Both the position numbers and the translations under genes were made by a program. From Symbiodinium natans (taxonomy: Eukaryota > Sar > Dinophyceae > Suessiales > Symbiodiniaceae), in contig CAJNDS010002257.1 in the NCBI GenBank assembly GCA_905221605.1, positions 1,250,422-1,277,921 on the forward strand: DNA of 27,500 nucleotides. The letters run 5' to 3'. Under the pieces are notes generated by a model, which did no database searches, was not told the origin of the DNA, and saw only the letters and a program-made list of their open reading frames with translations. Shown piece by piece: positions 1 through 9,976 of the stretch (position 1 is its first letter; each line of letters opens with the position of its first letter).

Positions 1-424
1 ACAGGAAGCCTAAACCCCGAACCCTAAAACCTAAACCCTAAGCAAACCCTAAAACGCTAAATCCTAAACCCCCACTCCCCGCAGCCGCAGCCTCCAACGT
101 CGCAGCCAGCTCAGCGTCGGCGGCGGCGAAATCCATCAACGACAACGCGGCGCGAATTCGGGACTCGGGGCTACGAGTCCTTCGGGTGTTGTAGGTTTTT
201 GGGTTGGCGGTTTAGGGTTTATTTGGGGTTTTGGGTTTGGGGTTTAGGGTGGTTTTAGGAGTTTGCGTTTGGAGGTTTAGGGCCCAAGCCTCGTGCGATC
301 AGGGTGTTGGGGACCAGGTGCTCGATTCTCTGCACCAAAGGGCCCCAGTTCTGCATCCAGATCGGCTGGGCTTGGGCTTTAGGGTTATGGAGATTTAGGG
401 CTTCAGGGTTTCAAAGGCCTAGGG

Positions 425-551
425 GTTTAGGGTTTAGAGTTTGGGGTTGAGGGTTTGGGGTTTGGGGTTTGGGGCTTAGGGTTTAGGGTTTAGGGTTTAG
501 GGTTTAGGGTTTAGGGTTTAGGGTTTAGGGTTTAGGGTTTAGGGTTTAGGG
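425..551 (+). repeat. TTTAGGG array
   Basis: Degenerate at first, then perfect TTTAGGG from about 478. It is followed by a unique island (552-645) with no exon I can defend. Confidence 0.95.
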
Positions 552-653
552 CTCGTCTACGGATGGTTCTTGGAGCTCCGAGTCCGGCAAGCCACTAAGG
601 CTTCGGGCTTGGGACTTCTGCCATGGGTGGACGTGTTACCCTAACCCATAAAA

Positions 654-766
654 CCTGAACCCTAAACCCTAAACCCTAAACCCTGATCCCTGATCCCTAA
701 ATCCTAAACCCTAAACCCTAAACCCTAAACCCTAAACCCTAAACCCTAAACCCTAAACCCTAAACG
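654..766 (-). repeat. CCCTAAA array
   Basis: Opposite orientation to the array at 425-551. It has CCCTGAT variants at the left, then perfect units. Confidence 0.95.
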
Positions 767-844
767 AAGCCTTCCTGACGTCACAGCCTGAAGCAGCCTA
801 AGGCCATGCCCCCCTCCCATGCACTCAAAAGCCCACGGGCTTCG

Positions 845-1058
845 GGTTTAGGGTTTAGGGTTTAGGGTTTAGGGTTTAGGGTTTAGGGCTTGGGGTTTAG
901 GGTTTAGGGTTTAGGGTTTACGGTTTAGGGTTTAGGGTTTCGGGCTTAGGGTTTAGGGCTTAGGGCTTAGGGCTTAGGGCTTAGGGCTTAGGGCTTAGGG
1001 CTTAGGGCTTAGGGCTTAGGGCTTAGGGCTTAGGGCTTAGGGCTTAGGGCTTAGGGTT
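845..1058 (+). repeat. TTTAGGG array passing into a pure TTAGGGC array
   Basis: Perfect TTTAGGG to about 955, then about 14 units of TTAGGGC, a homogenised single-base variant. Confidence 0.95.
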
Positions 1059-1312
1059 TAGGCTTCATCTGGGTTTGATACATTGATTTGGGTTTAGTTT
1101 AACTGAACTCCCAATCCTGGGATGCTCCCTCAGTTCAATTCTTCTGGGTCTGGGGTTTTGGGGTTCAGGGATCCGTGATGACAGGAAAACCCTAAGCCCT
1201 AAACCCTAAACCGTATAACCCTAAACCCTAAACCCTAAACCGTATAACCCTAAACCCTAAACCCTAAACCCTAAACCCTATAACCCTAAACCCTAAGCCC
1301 TAAACCCTAAGC

Positions 1313-1366
1313 CTCCACGATCCTCTCGTAAACTTCCGTGATGGGCTTGCTGACCTCCTTGGTCAC
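1313..1366 (-). CDS. Alveolin exon VTKEVSKPITEVYERIVE
   Basis: 54 nt, phase 0 at both ends. The acceptor gttctgtgcag|G is a good one; the donor is GTGGAG|GCTTAG, which runs straight into the telomere-like array. Confidence 0.65.
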
Positions 1367-4300
1367 CTGCACAGAACAACACGCTAAAGGGTTTAGGGTT
1401 TAGGGTTTAGGGTGTAGGGTTTAGGGTTTAGGGTTTAGGGTTTAGGGTTTAGGGTTTAGGGTTTAGGGTTTAGGGTTTAGGGTTTAGGGTTTAGGGTTTA
1501 GGGTTTAGGGTTTAGGGTTTAGGGTTTAGGGTTTAGGGTTTAGGGTTTAGGGTTTGGGTTTGGGATGTTCCCCCTTATCTCACAGTCCTTCGTAGGGATT
1601 ATCGTACCCCCTATTATAATTCCTATTCAGGACTGTTTTAGGGTTTGGGGTTCAGAGCACAATGTGAGAGAGATGGTTCTGTTAGTTGAGCAACACCCCC
1701 ACTTGGGTACAGCTGCAAACCCTGAGCTTGAAAAACCCTAAAACCCTAACACCCTAAAACCCCAAAACCCTAAAACCCTAAAACCCTAAAACCCTAAAAC
1801 CCTAAAACCCTAAAACCCTAAACCCCTAAAACCCTAAAACCCTAAACCCCTAAAACCCTGAAACCCTAAAACCCTAAAACCCTAAAACCCTAAAACCCTA
1901 AAACCCTAAAACCCTAAAACCCTAAAACCCTAAAACCCTGAACCCCTGAACCCTGAACCCTGAACCCTGAACCCTAACCCTAAACCCTAAACCCCTCCTA
2001 AAACCCTGAATCCTGAACCCTAACAAGAGAAAGCCCCTGAGTCCGCCCCGCCACCCTGTCAGAAGAAAAGCAAGCTTTAGCCTCAAGGTTCAGGGTTCAG
2101 GGTTCAGGGTTCAGGGCTCAGGGCTCAGGGCTCAGGGTTCAGGGTTCAGGGTTCAGGGTTTAGGGTTTAGGGTTTAGGGTTTAGGGTTTAGGGTTTAGGG
2201 TTTAGGGTTTAGGGTTTAGGGTTTAGGGTTTAGGGTTTAGGGTTTAGGGTTTAGGGTTTAGGGTTTAGGGTTTAGTCTTTAGGGTTTAGGGTTTAGGGTT
2301 TAGGGTTTAGGGTTTAGGGTTTAGGGTTTAGGGTTTAGGGTTTAGGGTTTAGGGTTTAGGGTTTAGGGTTTAGGGTTTAGGGTTTAGGGTTTAGGGTTTA
2401 GGGACGCCCGAAGTCACAACAGCGACCCTCAACCCTGAACCCTCAACCCTCAACCCTGAACCCTACATCCTAAACCCTAAACCCTAAACCCTAAACCCTA
2501 AACCCTAAACCCTAAACCCTAAACCCTAAACCCTAAACCCTAAACCCTAAACCCTAACCACCCTTTTTGCCGATTCCTTAAGTTAACAAGTTCAAGGCTG
2601 CCAGGGTTGCGCAGGCCTGCAATTCTTTCGGGTTGGTTGGCTTGAGGACTCTTATTGACCGGCAGGGCTTGTGGAGTTCAAGCCTTTAGGGTTTAGGGAC
2701 TTCAGGGTTTAGGGTTTAGGGTTTAGGGTTTGGGGTTTGGGGTTTAGGGCTTAGGGCTTAGGGTTTAGGGTTTAAGGGTTTTCTAAACCAACAAAAATCA
2801 AACCTTCTGCATCCATCCCGTGGCGACGGGGCCTCCTGCACCTCAATCTTGGGCACTTGCCTCACCTTGAAGTAGGCGCCCTAAACCCTAAACCCTAAAC
2901 CCCTAAACCCCTAAACCCTTAACCCTAAACCCTAAACCCTAAAGGCCTATATCAAGTACGTAGGGATTATAATTATGTATCCCCAAAAGGACACCATGTA
3001 TACACACTCACCAAGATCCATAATATAAGGAACCTTATATACACTCACCAATAAGAGAAACATAAACCCTACTTGAACCGCAAACCCCAATACCCTAACC
3101 TATGTGCGGAGTTTCCGAGAAGCCTTCAGGAGGGTTGGGGCGTGGGTTGTAACTGTTCTACGTGAGCCCTAAACCCTAAACGCTAAGCCCGAAGCCTAAA
3201 GCCCAAAGCCCTAAACCCTAAGCCCAAAGCCCAAAGCCCTAAGCCCTACACCCTAAACCCCAAACCCAAAATAAACCCCGCTTGCAAAGACACGAAGCCT
3301 TCACAGTGGAAATCAGGCTGGCTGGGATGACTTCAGACATAAAAGCATCTAGGATCTGCGGTTCAGGGTTTGGTGTTTTGTTGTTTAGGGTTTGGGGATA
3401 CTTCTGAACCCCCCACCTTCTGTGTGCACATCGCCGGCAAGTGATGTCGGGTCCTGTAATACATCCTACATGAACCTTGCACAAACGCACTCATGCACGA
3501 GACCCTATATCCCCTGAGCTCCAAGCCGAAACCAACATGGGCAGTTCCCAATCCCAAAATAGGGATGCCCTGACAGACACTCAAAATACCACACCCTCAA
3601 CATCCCCCCCACAGTACCCTTGTTTTTACGCGAACACCAAAACCCTAAAACCCCTAAACCCCAAAACCCCAAAACCCCAAAACCCCCAAAACCCTAAACC
3701 CCAAACCCCAAACCCTAAACCCCAAACCCCAAACCCTAAACCCCAAACCCCAAAACCCCTAAACCCACATGCAACTGAGGCCAGCACCACTTCGGCGACC
3801 TGAACCTGTGGCACTTCGACGACCTTCTCCTGGCGGGCGAGGGATTGCGCTTCCATGGCTTCGCGGGTTTGGGGTTTAGGGTTTAGGGTTTAGGGTTTAG
3901 GGTTTAGGGTTTAGGGTTTAGGGTTTAGGGTTTAGGGTTTAGGGTTTAGGGTTTAGGGTTTAGGGCTAGAAGTAGGGGTTTAAGGGTGCCCGGAGTACGG
4001 TTTAGTTAGGGCCCCTCCCTGCTCCCCAAACACCCCTCGACCTGGTAGAGCGTGGTCGGCACATCCACGTACTTCTCCTGGACCTCCACCTTGGGCACCT
4101 GGGCTTAGGGTTTCGGGTTTAGGGTTTAGGGTTTAGGGTTTGGGGTTTAGGGTTTAGGGCTAGAGCCCCAAACCCTGTCCCTAAACCCTAAACCCTAAAC
4201 CTCAAACTGTCTAAACAGCTGGCTTTGGGGCGGCTTACAGCTTGAAAGCGAAGAGCTTGTGGGTCTTTTCCTGAAATCCTGTACCCCCCTCCCTCCCCAC

Positions 4301-5007
4301 CTTAACTACCCCCAACTCAAAGGGTTTAGATTTCGGGCTGGGGCTTAGGGTTTCGGATGTAGGGTTTAGGGCTTCGGTTGCAGGTTTAGGGTTTCGGGTT
4401 TCGGGCTGAGGGCCCATTAGGCCTTTGGCAGTTTCATGGGCTCGGCTGACAGGGTTTAGGGTTTAGGGTTTAGGGTTTAGGGTTTAGGGTTTAGGGTTTA
4501 GGGTTTAGGGTTTAGGGTTTAGGGTTTAGGGTTTAGGGTTTAGGGTTTAGGGTTTAGGGTTTAGGGTTTAGGGTTTAGGGTTTAGGGTTTAGGGTCAAGG
4601 AGGGGATGGGGTTGAGTTTGCTGTTTACGAAGTAGGCGTTGGGATTACTTGCTTGGGCTTTCGGGTAGGGAGTTCAGGGTTTGAAGGCACCCTAAACCCT
4701 AAACCCTAAACCCTAAACCCTCAACCCTAAACCCTAAACCTTAAATACAAACCCTAAACCCTAGAATCGACCCCCAAGCCCCCCTCTCTCCCAAAAAACC
4801 TACGAGACCCTGAAACCCTAAACCCCCCAAAACCCTAAACCCCAAAGCATCTACAACCCTAAACCCTCGAACCCAAAACCCCTAAACCCTAAACCCCAAA
4901 AGCACGGAACTCCTCCCCATCCCCCCGAAACCCTAAACCCTAAACCGCCTAAACCCTAAAACACGCTGTGAGGAGGCGGCCTCGACGATCTTTTCGATGA
5001 GCTGCAC
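1313..5007 (-). CDS. Alveolin-type (inner membrane complex / cortical) repeat protein, partial, five exons
   Basis: Alveolins form the filament layer under the alveolar sacs of dinoflagellates, ciliates and apicomplexans; their core is valine-, glutamate- and proline-rich with EKxVEVP-type repeats. Minus-strand exons 5007-4981, 4098-4042, 3829-3786, 2860-2833 and 1366-1313 join in frame into 70 codons. They read VQLIEKIVE, then VPKVEVQEKYVDVPTTLYQ, then EKVVEVPQVQVAEVV, then QVPKIEVQE, then VTKEVSKPITEVYERIVE. The joins recreate the repeat across junctions (IEKIVE-VPKVEV; VAEVV-QVPKI), which chance islands would not do. All acceptors are AG|G. Four donors are GC; the exon ending at 4042 has GT. 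The N- and C-terminal exons are not identified. Introns carry telomere-like arrays. Confidence 0.7.
1387..1562 (+). repeat. TTTAGGG array
   Basis: About 24 nearly perfect units, one with a TGTAGGG change, just upstream (minus-strand sense) of the alveolin exon at 1366. Confidence 0.95.
1583..1635. mobile_element. Short palindromic element
   Basis: CAGTCCT...AGGACTG ends with matching inner blocks (TAGG/CCTA, ATTAT/ATAAT) over 53 bp, inside an alveolin intron. The inner motif cgtagggattat recurs near 2958. Confidence 0.5.
1733..2012 (-). repeat. CCCTAAAA (8-bp) array
   Basis: About 22 units of the 8-bp variant CCCTAAAA (TTTTAGGG on the other strand), then CCCTGAA units. The 8-bp type is otherwise known as a green-algal telomere repeat; here it is a local variant among 7-bp arrays. 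Confidence 0.92.
2085..2403 (+). repeat. TTCAGGG then TTTAGGG array
   Basis: About 11 TTCAGGG/CTCAGGG units, then over 30 TTTAGGG units with one TTTAGTC interruption at 2271-2278. Confidence 0.95.
2425..2560 (-). repeat. CCCTAAA array
   Basis: CCCTGAA/CCCTCAA units, then about 13 perfect CCCTAAA. With 2085-2403 it forms a large inverted pair around a 22-bp spacer. Confidence 0.95.
2833..2860 (-). CDS. Alveolin exon QVPKIEVQE
   Basis: 28 nt. It completes Val, then reads QVPKIEVQE. The acceptor is aaggtgag|G and the donor CAGGAG|GCCCCG. Confidence 0.65.
3786..3829 (-). CDS. Alveolin exon EKVVEVPQVQVAEV
   Basis: 44 nt, ending with GT of a Val codon. The acceptor is cgcccgccag|G and the donor GTGGT|GCTGGC. 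The frame is open upstream to an ATG at 3855, so a longer exon is possible. Confidence 0.7.
3866..3966 (+). repeat. TTTAGGG array
   Basis: About 13 perfect units between the alveolin exons at 3829 and 4042. Confidence 0.95.
4042..4098 (-). CDS. Alveolin exon VPKVEVQEKYVDVP
   Basis: 57 nt, 19 codons, phase 0 at both ends. The acceptor is aagcccag|G and the donor TACCAG|GTCGAG. The QEKYVDVP block is typical of alveolin cores. Confidence 0.72.
4451..4597 (+). repeat. TTTAGGG array
   Basis: About 20 perfect units in the intron between alveolin exons 5007-4981 and 4098-4042. Confidence 0.95.
4981..5007 (-). CDS. Alveolin exon VQLIEKIVE
   Basis: 27 nt, phase 0 at both ends. The acceptor is ctaccgag|G and the donor GTCGAG|GCCGCC. 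It supplies the EKIVE half of a repeat completed by VPKVEV of the next exon. Confidence 0.65.
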
Positions 5008-5067
5008 CTCGGTAGAAGCCCCAGAGGCAGTTTTAGGGTTTGGGGTTTAGGGTTTATGGTTTAGGGT

Positions 5068-5099
<32 letters not shown>

Positions 5100-5157
5100 G
5101 GTTTAGTTTTCTGGGCGTCTAAGGCTTAGGGTTTATCCTGAGCGTGTATCAGTGCAC

Positions 5158-5213
5158 GCGCGCGGGGAGTGAGCCTTCTCTTTAGATTTAGGCGCGCACT
5201 CCCCACCGCGCGC
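5158..5213. repeat. GC-rich inverted repeat
   Basis: GCGCGCGGGGAGTG at 5158-5171 pairs, with a two-base gap, with CACTCCCCACCGCGCGC at 5197-5213. A strong hairpin in a 270-bp repeat-free stretch (5112-5380). That stretch is open on both strands, but no exon can be chosen. Confidence 0.6.
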
Positions 5214-5890
5214 TCTCGTTGCTTAGGAAGCGAAAGGTTGTGGCACAGGTCCGGGGGGGACAGAAACTTTCACCAACCCCTTCTTTGGAAGCTTCACCAC
5301 AACAAGAAGGTTTACATGTTTCGCCCTCGTGAGAGGGGGTGGCAGGCGGGATGTATATGGCCAGAGCTCTCGCCGGTTGAGGCTTTAGGGTTTAGGGTTT
5401 GGGGTTTGAGGGGGTTTGGGGCTTGGAGCTTGGGGGTTTGGGGCACTGGGGTTTTGGGAGGGTTTTGGGGGCTTGGGGAATTGTGGCATTTGGGGGCTTA
5501 GGGTTTGGGGTGACCTGCTCGTGGTGCAGTCGTGGTTATACAAACGCGCCCCCGCTTCTCTTCTCTGTGAACCCCGTTTCGCAAGCTTTTGGCAAGTAGG
5601 ACTTCGGGATTACAGGGTTTTTTCAGGGGCTTAAAGGGCTTGAGGAGGTTTGAGGGTATTCAGGTTCACAGAACGGAGGGGTTTAGGGGGTTTAGGGGGT
5701 TTAGGGCTGTAGGGGTTTAGGGCTGTAGGGCTCTAGGGCTTTAGGTCTTTAGGGCTTTAGGCTTGAGGGGTTTAGGCCTTTAGGGTTAGGGGTTTCGGGT
5801 GTAGGGCTTGCCCAGGCCAGTTCATCCCCAACCTCTGCTACCCCAAGACCCTCGTAGGAATCAGTGCCCTGGCATTTGGAGTTGCTGGGC

Positions 5891-5917
5891 CTTCAAAAGT
5901 TCTGAGGCCAGGGTCCC
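5891..5917 (-). CDS. Candidate exon, unknown product (GTLASELLK)
   Basis: 27 nt, open in phase 0. The acceptor is accctttgcag|G and the donor TTGAAG|GCCCAG, the same six donor bases as a transporter exon. It could precede the alveolin exon at 5007 in frame, but no homology supports that. Confidence 0.35.
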
Positions 5918-5924
5918 CTGCAAA

Positions 5925-6048
5925 GGGTTTAGGGTTTAGGGTTTAGGGTTTAGGGTTTAGGGTTTAGGGTTTAGGGTTTAGGGTTTAGGGTTTAGGGTTT
6001 AGGGTTTAGGGTTTAGGGTTTGGGGGGGTTCAGGGTTGAGGGTTTAGG
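5925..6048 (+). repeat. TTTAGGG array
   Basis: About 13 perfect units followed by TTGAGGG variants, between two candidate exons. Confidence 0.95.
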
Positions 6049-6056
6049 GTTTGGGC

Positions 6057-6087
6057 CTGGGTCCTCATTAAAGTTGGAATAGAAGAC
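6057..6087 (-). CDS. Candidate exon, unknown product (VFYSNFNEDP)
   Basis: 31 nt. The acceptor cttgtgttgcag|G is strong; the donor is CCCAG|GCCCAA. The reading frame is open through the whole island (6130-6051) and looks protein-like. No family recognised. Confidence 0.35.
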
Positions 6088-6415
6088 CTGCAACACAAGA
6101 ACCTCCAGGGGGAGAAACCCATTCATGAAAGAGCTGCGGCTTAGGGTTTACGGTTTAGGGGCTTAGGGCTTAGAGTTTAGGATTCCCTGAACCACCCTTG
6201 CAGAAATCCCGGCACAACCCTCAACTGCATTTTTCGCGCCAGGCGGGCCAGCGGCAATTGGCTGCAAACGATGTGACAACGCAGTTGCGTGGGTAGCTTT
6301 CGTAACCCTGAACCCTAAAAACCCGAACCCCTAAACCCCTAAACCCCTACACCCTAAATCCTAAACCGCGAAACCCTAAACCCTAAGTCCTCTAAGCCCT
6401 TAAGCCCAATCTTAA

Positions 6416-6438
6416 CAGGGTACACCTTATGTACCCTG
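6416..6438. repeat. Perfect 9-bp stem hairpin
   Basis: CAGGGTACA, five-base loop, TGTACCCTG, in an AT-richer repeat-free island (6400-6510). Confidence 0.65.
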
Positions 6439-6999
6439 CACAATATAAGGGCCCATACATCAGAACCCTTTTAAGGGAGGCAAGGGACCATACTAAGGGC
6501 CCATGAAACTACCCTAACCCTTCAGGCCCAAGACAACCCTCGGGGACCTAAGGCTTCAAAGCCCCGAGCTTTCCCCGGCAGAAGCCTACCCACGCGGCGA
6601 CATGTACAGCTTGTGGCAGAGGGCGTTTCAGGCTTAATTAGGGGTTTAGGGTTTAGGGTTTAGAGCTTAGGGCTTGGGGTTTGAGACTATAGGTTCTTTT
6701 TCTTTTCTTTTTTTTGGGGGCGGGGGACGGGGGGAAGATATTTACATAGGGACCATAAGGGGATACTACTAGTAATTACTCCGACCCTATAGTACAGCTT
6801 GTGGCAGAGGACTTTAGAAGCTTAATTAGTTTTAGGACTTAGTTTAGGTTTAGGTTTGAGGGCTTAGGGGTCACACTGCTCTGCTCTAGGAATTTCGGGT
6901 TTCGGGTTTACGGTTTAGGGTTTGAGGGCTTAGGGTGAAGGCTTTGGGTTTTCGGGCTTGGGGACCAGTAGGGCTTTAGGACTTGAACCTGTTTGAGGT

Positions 7000-7135
7000 T
7001 ATATACATACATCTATGTAAACATATACATATACACACACATATACATACATATATACATGCATATATACATACATGTATACATACATGTATGCATACAC
7101 ACATGTGTATATAGAGAATTGTTTTTATTTTAAAT
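7000..7135. repeat. ATAC / TATG / AC microsatellite complex
   Basis: Alternating purine-pyrimidine sequence made of ATAC, ATGT, AC and AT units, followed by an AT-rich tail. No coding signal. Confidence 0.9.
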
Positions 7136-7224
7136 TATATATTTATGGGCCACAACCCTCGACCCCAAAACCCTCTGTACCTTGCCAGGAACCGGAGGGG
7201 ATCCCAGGGAAGCCTCAGCATAAG

Positions 7225-7405
7225 TCCTTCCCTTAATTGAGGGTTTAGGGTCTAGGGTTTAGGGTTTAGGGCTCAGGGTTCAGGGTTCAGGGTTTGGGGT
7301 ATAGGGTTTAGGGTTTAGGGTTTAGGGTTTAGGGTTTACGATTTAGGCTTTAGGCTTTAGGGTTTCGGGTTTAGGGTTTAGGGTTTAGGGTTTAGGGTTT
7401 AGGGA
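7225..7405 (+). repeat. TTTAGGG array with variants
   Basis: TTTAGGG mixed with TTCAGGG, TTTGGGG and CTTTAGG units. The following stretch 7406-7740 holds a poly-T/poly-G run and one island (7600-7715) open on both strands with plausible splice signals on both, so no strand is chosen. Confidence 0.9.
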
Positions 7406-7889
7406 TCTGAGGGCCCCGTTGTATGATTACTTTTCTTTGTTTTGTTTCTTGTTTTTTTTTTGGGGGGGGCCTAGGGGCCTAGGGGCCTGGGAGGGGCTTT
7501 CGGTGCTTCGGAGTTTTACGTGCTTTAGAGTTGGGCTGTTTGGGGTTTTATGCTTTAAGGGGTTTAGGGATTTAGGGTTTATTGTTTGGGGTTGGCGCCT
7601 CAAGCGTTGGTGTTGCTTTGACACTCTTGCCTGGCAGGGCCGGCGGGAGATGGCATTCGAGGCGACACTCCTCCCTTTGAACCCAAGAATCTGTGAACGC
7701 AAGAGACCCAAAACGTCCTAAGCTCAAATTTCTAGACAATCAAAAAACCCTAAACCCTACACCCTAGACCTTAATTCAAACAAATCCTGAGCCCTAAGTC
7801 ATTAAAGTAAGCCCTAGAGAAAGTCCTCAACCCTACAAACCCTAGAGCCAGATGCTCGACCCTAACATTACATCGTAAACCCTGAATCC

Positions 7890-8036
7890 GAAGGGGTTTA
7901 GGGGTTAGGGGTTAGGGTTCAGGGTTCAGGGTTCAAGGTTTAGGGTTTAGGGTTTAGGGTTTAGGGTTTAGGGTTTAGGGTTTAGGGTTTAGGGTTTAGG
8001 GATTAGGGTTTGGGGTTTGGGGTTTAGGGTTTAGGG
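7890..8036 (+). repeat. TTTAGGG array
   Basis: TTCAGGG units then about 12 TTTAGGG. Beyond it, 8037-8325 has degenerate repeats and two small islands without a supported exon. 8380-8600 is G/C-homopolymer-rich sequence that looks like decayed repeat. Confidence 0.9.
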
Positions 8037-8607
8037 TACATCTAAAAACAGAAAGGGGCGTACTACCCGAACAGCTCGTCAACCCCGAAGCCTCAAACCC
8101 TCCACCCCAAACCCCTAGCCCTGAACTCCAACTCCCTACGTCTCACCCAGGGCGGACACTAAACCCTAAACCCTAAACCCTTAACCCTAAACCCCGGAGC
8201 AGACGTTGGAACTTGTGAACCAGCACACAGGGTACGCAAACCAAAAAAAAAAAGTAGCAGGCGTACCAACCTTACAGCCCCAAAACGGCCCAAAGCCCTG
8301 CAAGGGGGAGGTTGAGATAGAAACCAAACCCTAAACCCTAAACCCTAAACCCTAAACCCTAAACCCTAAACCCTAAACCGAAAGGCCCCCAAGACCCTCG
8401 AAAGGGCAGACCCAAACGTCCCAAAAGAAGCCCTGAACAGCAAAAGGGGAACCCCCAAAAAGAAGCTCCAAAAGGGGAGCAAGCCCTCAAAAGGCCCGTA
8501 AGCCGTGATCCCGGGGAACCTCAAGAAGCCCTTAAGAAGCCCTGAACCCCAAAACGCGCCCAAAAGCGCAGTGAACCCTAAGAATAGCAAGCCGAGCCCG
8601 AGTTCGA

Positions 8608-8725
8608 ATAGGGGTTTAGGGGTTTGGGGGTTTAGGGGGTTTAGGGGTTTAGGGGTTTTTATTGGTTTAGGGGTTTAGGGGTTTAGGGGTTTAGGGGTTT
8701 TTATTGGTTTAGGGGTTTAGGGTTG
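8608..8725 (+). repeat. TTTAGGGG (8-bp) array
   Basis: Units of GGTTTAGG with the insertion TTTTTATTGG occurring twice at equal spacing, so a longer unit (about 52 bp) was duplicated. Confidence 0.85.
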
Positions 8726-9020
8726 CGATTTGTCGGGGTGGTTTATGTCTTAGCCCAGGGTGACACAAATAATGGATCCCTTTACAGTGCCCCAACACCC
8801 TAAGCCCTAAGCCCTATACCCTAAACGATAAGGAATAGTACATGCCAGAATGGAACCCTTCAATAGCCCCTAACTTGGATCAATCCCCCAAGGTACCCTG
8901 AACCCCTAAACCCAAGGCTAAACCCGAACCATAAACCCCTGAACCCAAAACCCCTAAACCCTAAACCCTAAACCCCTCCCAAACCAATGAGCTCCCGCAG
9001 CGCGCGGGCCTTACACTTTG

Positions 9021-9049
9021 GCGCCATCCTCGACCTCCAGCGTGGACCC
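9021..9049 (-). CDS. Candidate exon, unknown product (STLEVED)
   Basis: About 29 nt between ttag|GG and GATG|GCGCCA. It reads STLEVED, with an alternative GT donor (AAAGT|GTAAGG) that would extend it to EDGAKV. The Val/Glu content is alveolin-like but too short to assign. Confidence 0.25.
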
Positions 9050-9506
9050 TAAGCCCTAGACCCAAAACCTTTATAGGGTTTAAGGTTTAGGGTTTAGGGT
9101 TTAAGGTTTAGGGTTTAGGGTTTAGGGTGTAGGGTGTAGGGTGTAGGGTTTAGGGTTTAGGGTTTAGGGTTGCGATTTGTTCGGGTGGCTTCGGGCTGAG
9201 GATCTCCGGCAATTGGAGTTCGGAGTTCAAGGCTTCGGGAAGGATTGGGATTTGGGGTCCAGGGGTTTGGGGTTTAGGGTTTGGGGTGTGGGGGTTGGGG
9301 TGTAGGGCTTCACAAGACACAAAATGATAGGAACTTGGGACGAAAACCTAGACCCCGAACCGTGAACCCGAAGCCCTGAACCGATAAAAGCCCTAAGCCC
9401 CGCAAGCCTCAACCCTCAGCCCCCGCAACCCTGAACCCTAAACCCGGCCCTAAAACCCTAAACCCTAAACCCTAAACCCTTAAATCCCTAACAAGCCAGA
9501 GCTTGC

Positions 9507-9559
9507 CTTCGCGCACTCCTTGATGAGAAGCCTCTTCAGCTCCGCTGGCACGCCCAGGC
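9507..9559 (-). CDS. Candidate exon, unknown product (LGVPAELKRLLIKECAK)
   Basis: 53 nt, two bases plus 17 codons. The acceptor is ggcgcctag|G and the donor GCGAAG|GCAAGC. It looks like an amphipathic helix. No family recognised and no certain neighbours. Confidence 0.4.
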
Positions 9560-9597
9560 CTAGGCGCCCAAGATGAAGAAATGTTGTGGGCGGTTAC

Positions 9598-9746
9598 TTG
9601 GAGGTTCATGGTACTGACTAACCACTTATAACTGTACTTATAACCCTACTTATAATCCCCCTAAAGGGCCTTATAGGGGTTATCCCAATTATAAGTACGG
9701 TTATAAGCCCAGTTATAAGTAGTTATTAAGTCTCATGAACCTCCAA
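9598..9746. mobile_element. MITE-like palindromic element
   Basis: 149 bp. TTGGAGGTTCATG at 9598-9610 is the perfect inverse of CATGAACCTCCAA at 9734-9746. The inside is an imperfect palindrome of ACTTATAA(C/G) motifs on both arms. It is AT-rich in a GC-rich setting and has no coding capacity. I see no clean target duplication, so it could also be an introner-like unit. Confidence 0.6.
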
Positions 9747-9976
9747 ACAGGGTTCGTAGGGTTCTTACGGCTCTTGGGGGCTTAGGGCCTTCGGGCTTTA
9801 GGGTTTTAGGATTTAGGGCTATTAGTAATCAGGGTTATCAGAGTTTGGGGTCATCGGTCATAGAGTTTAGCGGGTGGTTTCGGGCGGTTTCGAGCTACAT
9901 GCGTTTTGGGGCTTGTGCTGCAGCCTAAACTGAAACCCAAACCCCGAAATCCCAAAATCCTAAACCCAACCAACAC

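Noticed and set aside
61-175. Ala-rich open frames on both strands near the left edge
   Set aside because: GC-rich sequence open in several frames; no AG|G acceptor or motif linking it to the alveolin exons.
1-1058. A true chromosome end at the left edge
   Set aside because: Arrays occur in both orientations and continue across the whole window with coding islands in between; this is interstitial repeat.
1733-2012. CRISPR-like regular repeats
   Set aside because: No spacers; continuous tandem telomere-variant units in eukaryotic DNA.
3477-3856. Long plus- and minus-strand ORFs rich in PKPQNP or GFGVWGL
   Set aside because: Translation of telomere-like repeat variants; only the short alveolin exon inside the minus-strand ORF is kept.
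6204-6292. Plus-strand exon candidate with classic cccttgcag acceptor and GTAGCT donor
   Set aside because: The same island is also open with a good acceptor on the minus strand, and no plus-strand partner or family match was found.
7600-7721. Open reading frames on both strands at the 7.6-7.7 kb island
   Set aside because: Both strands have splice-like signals and neither product is recognisable; no choice can be defended.
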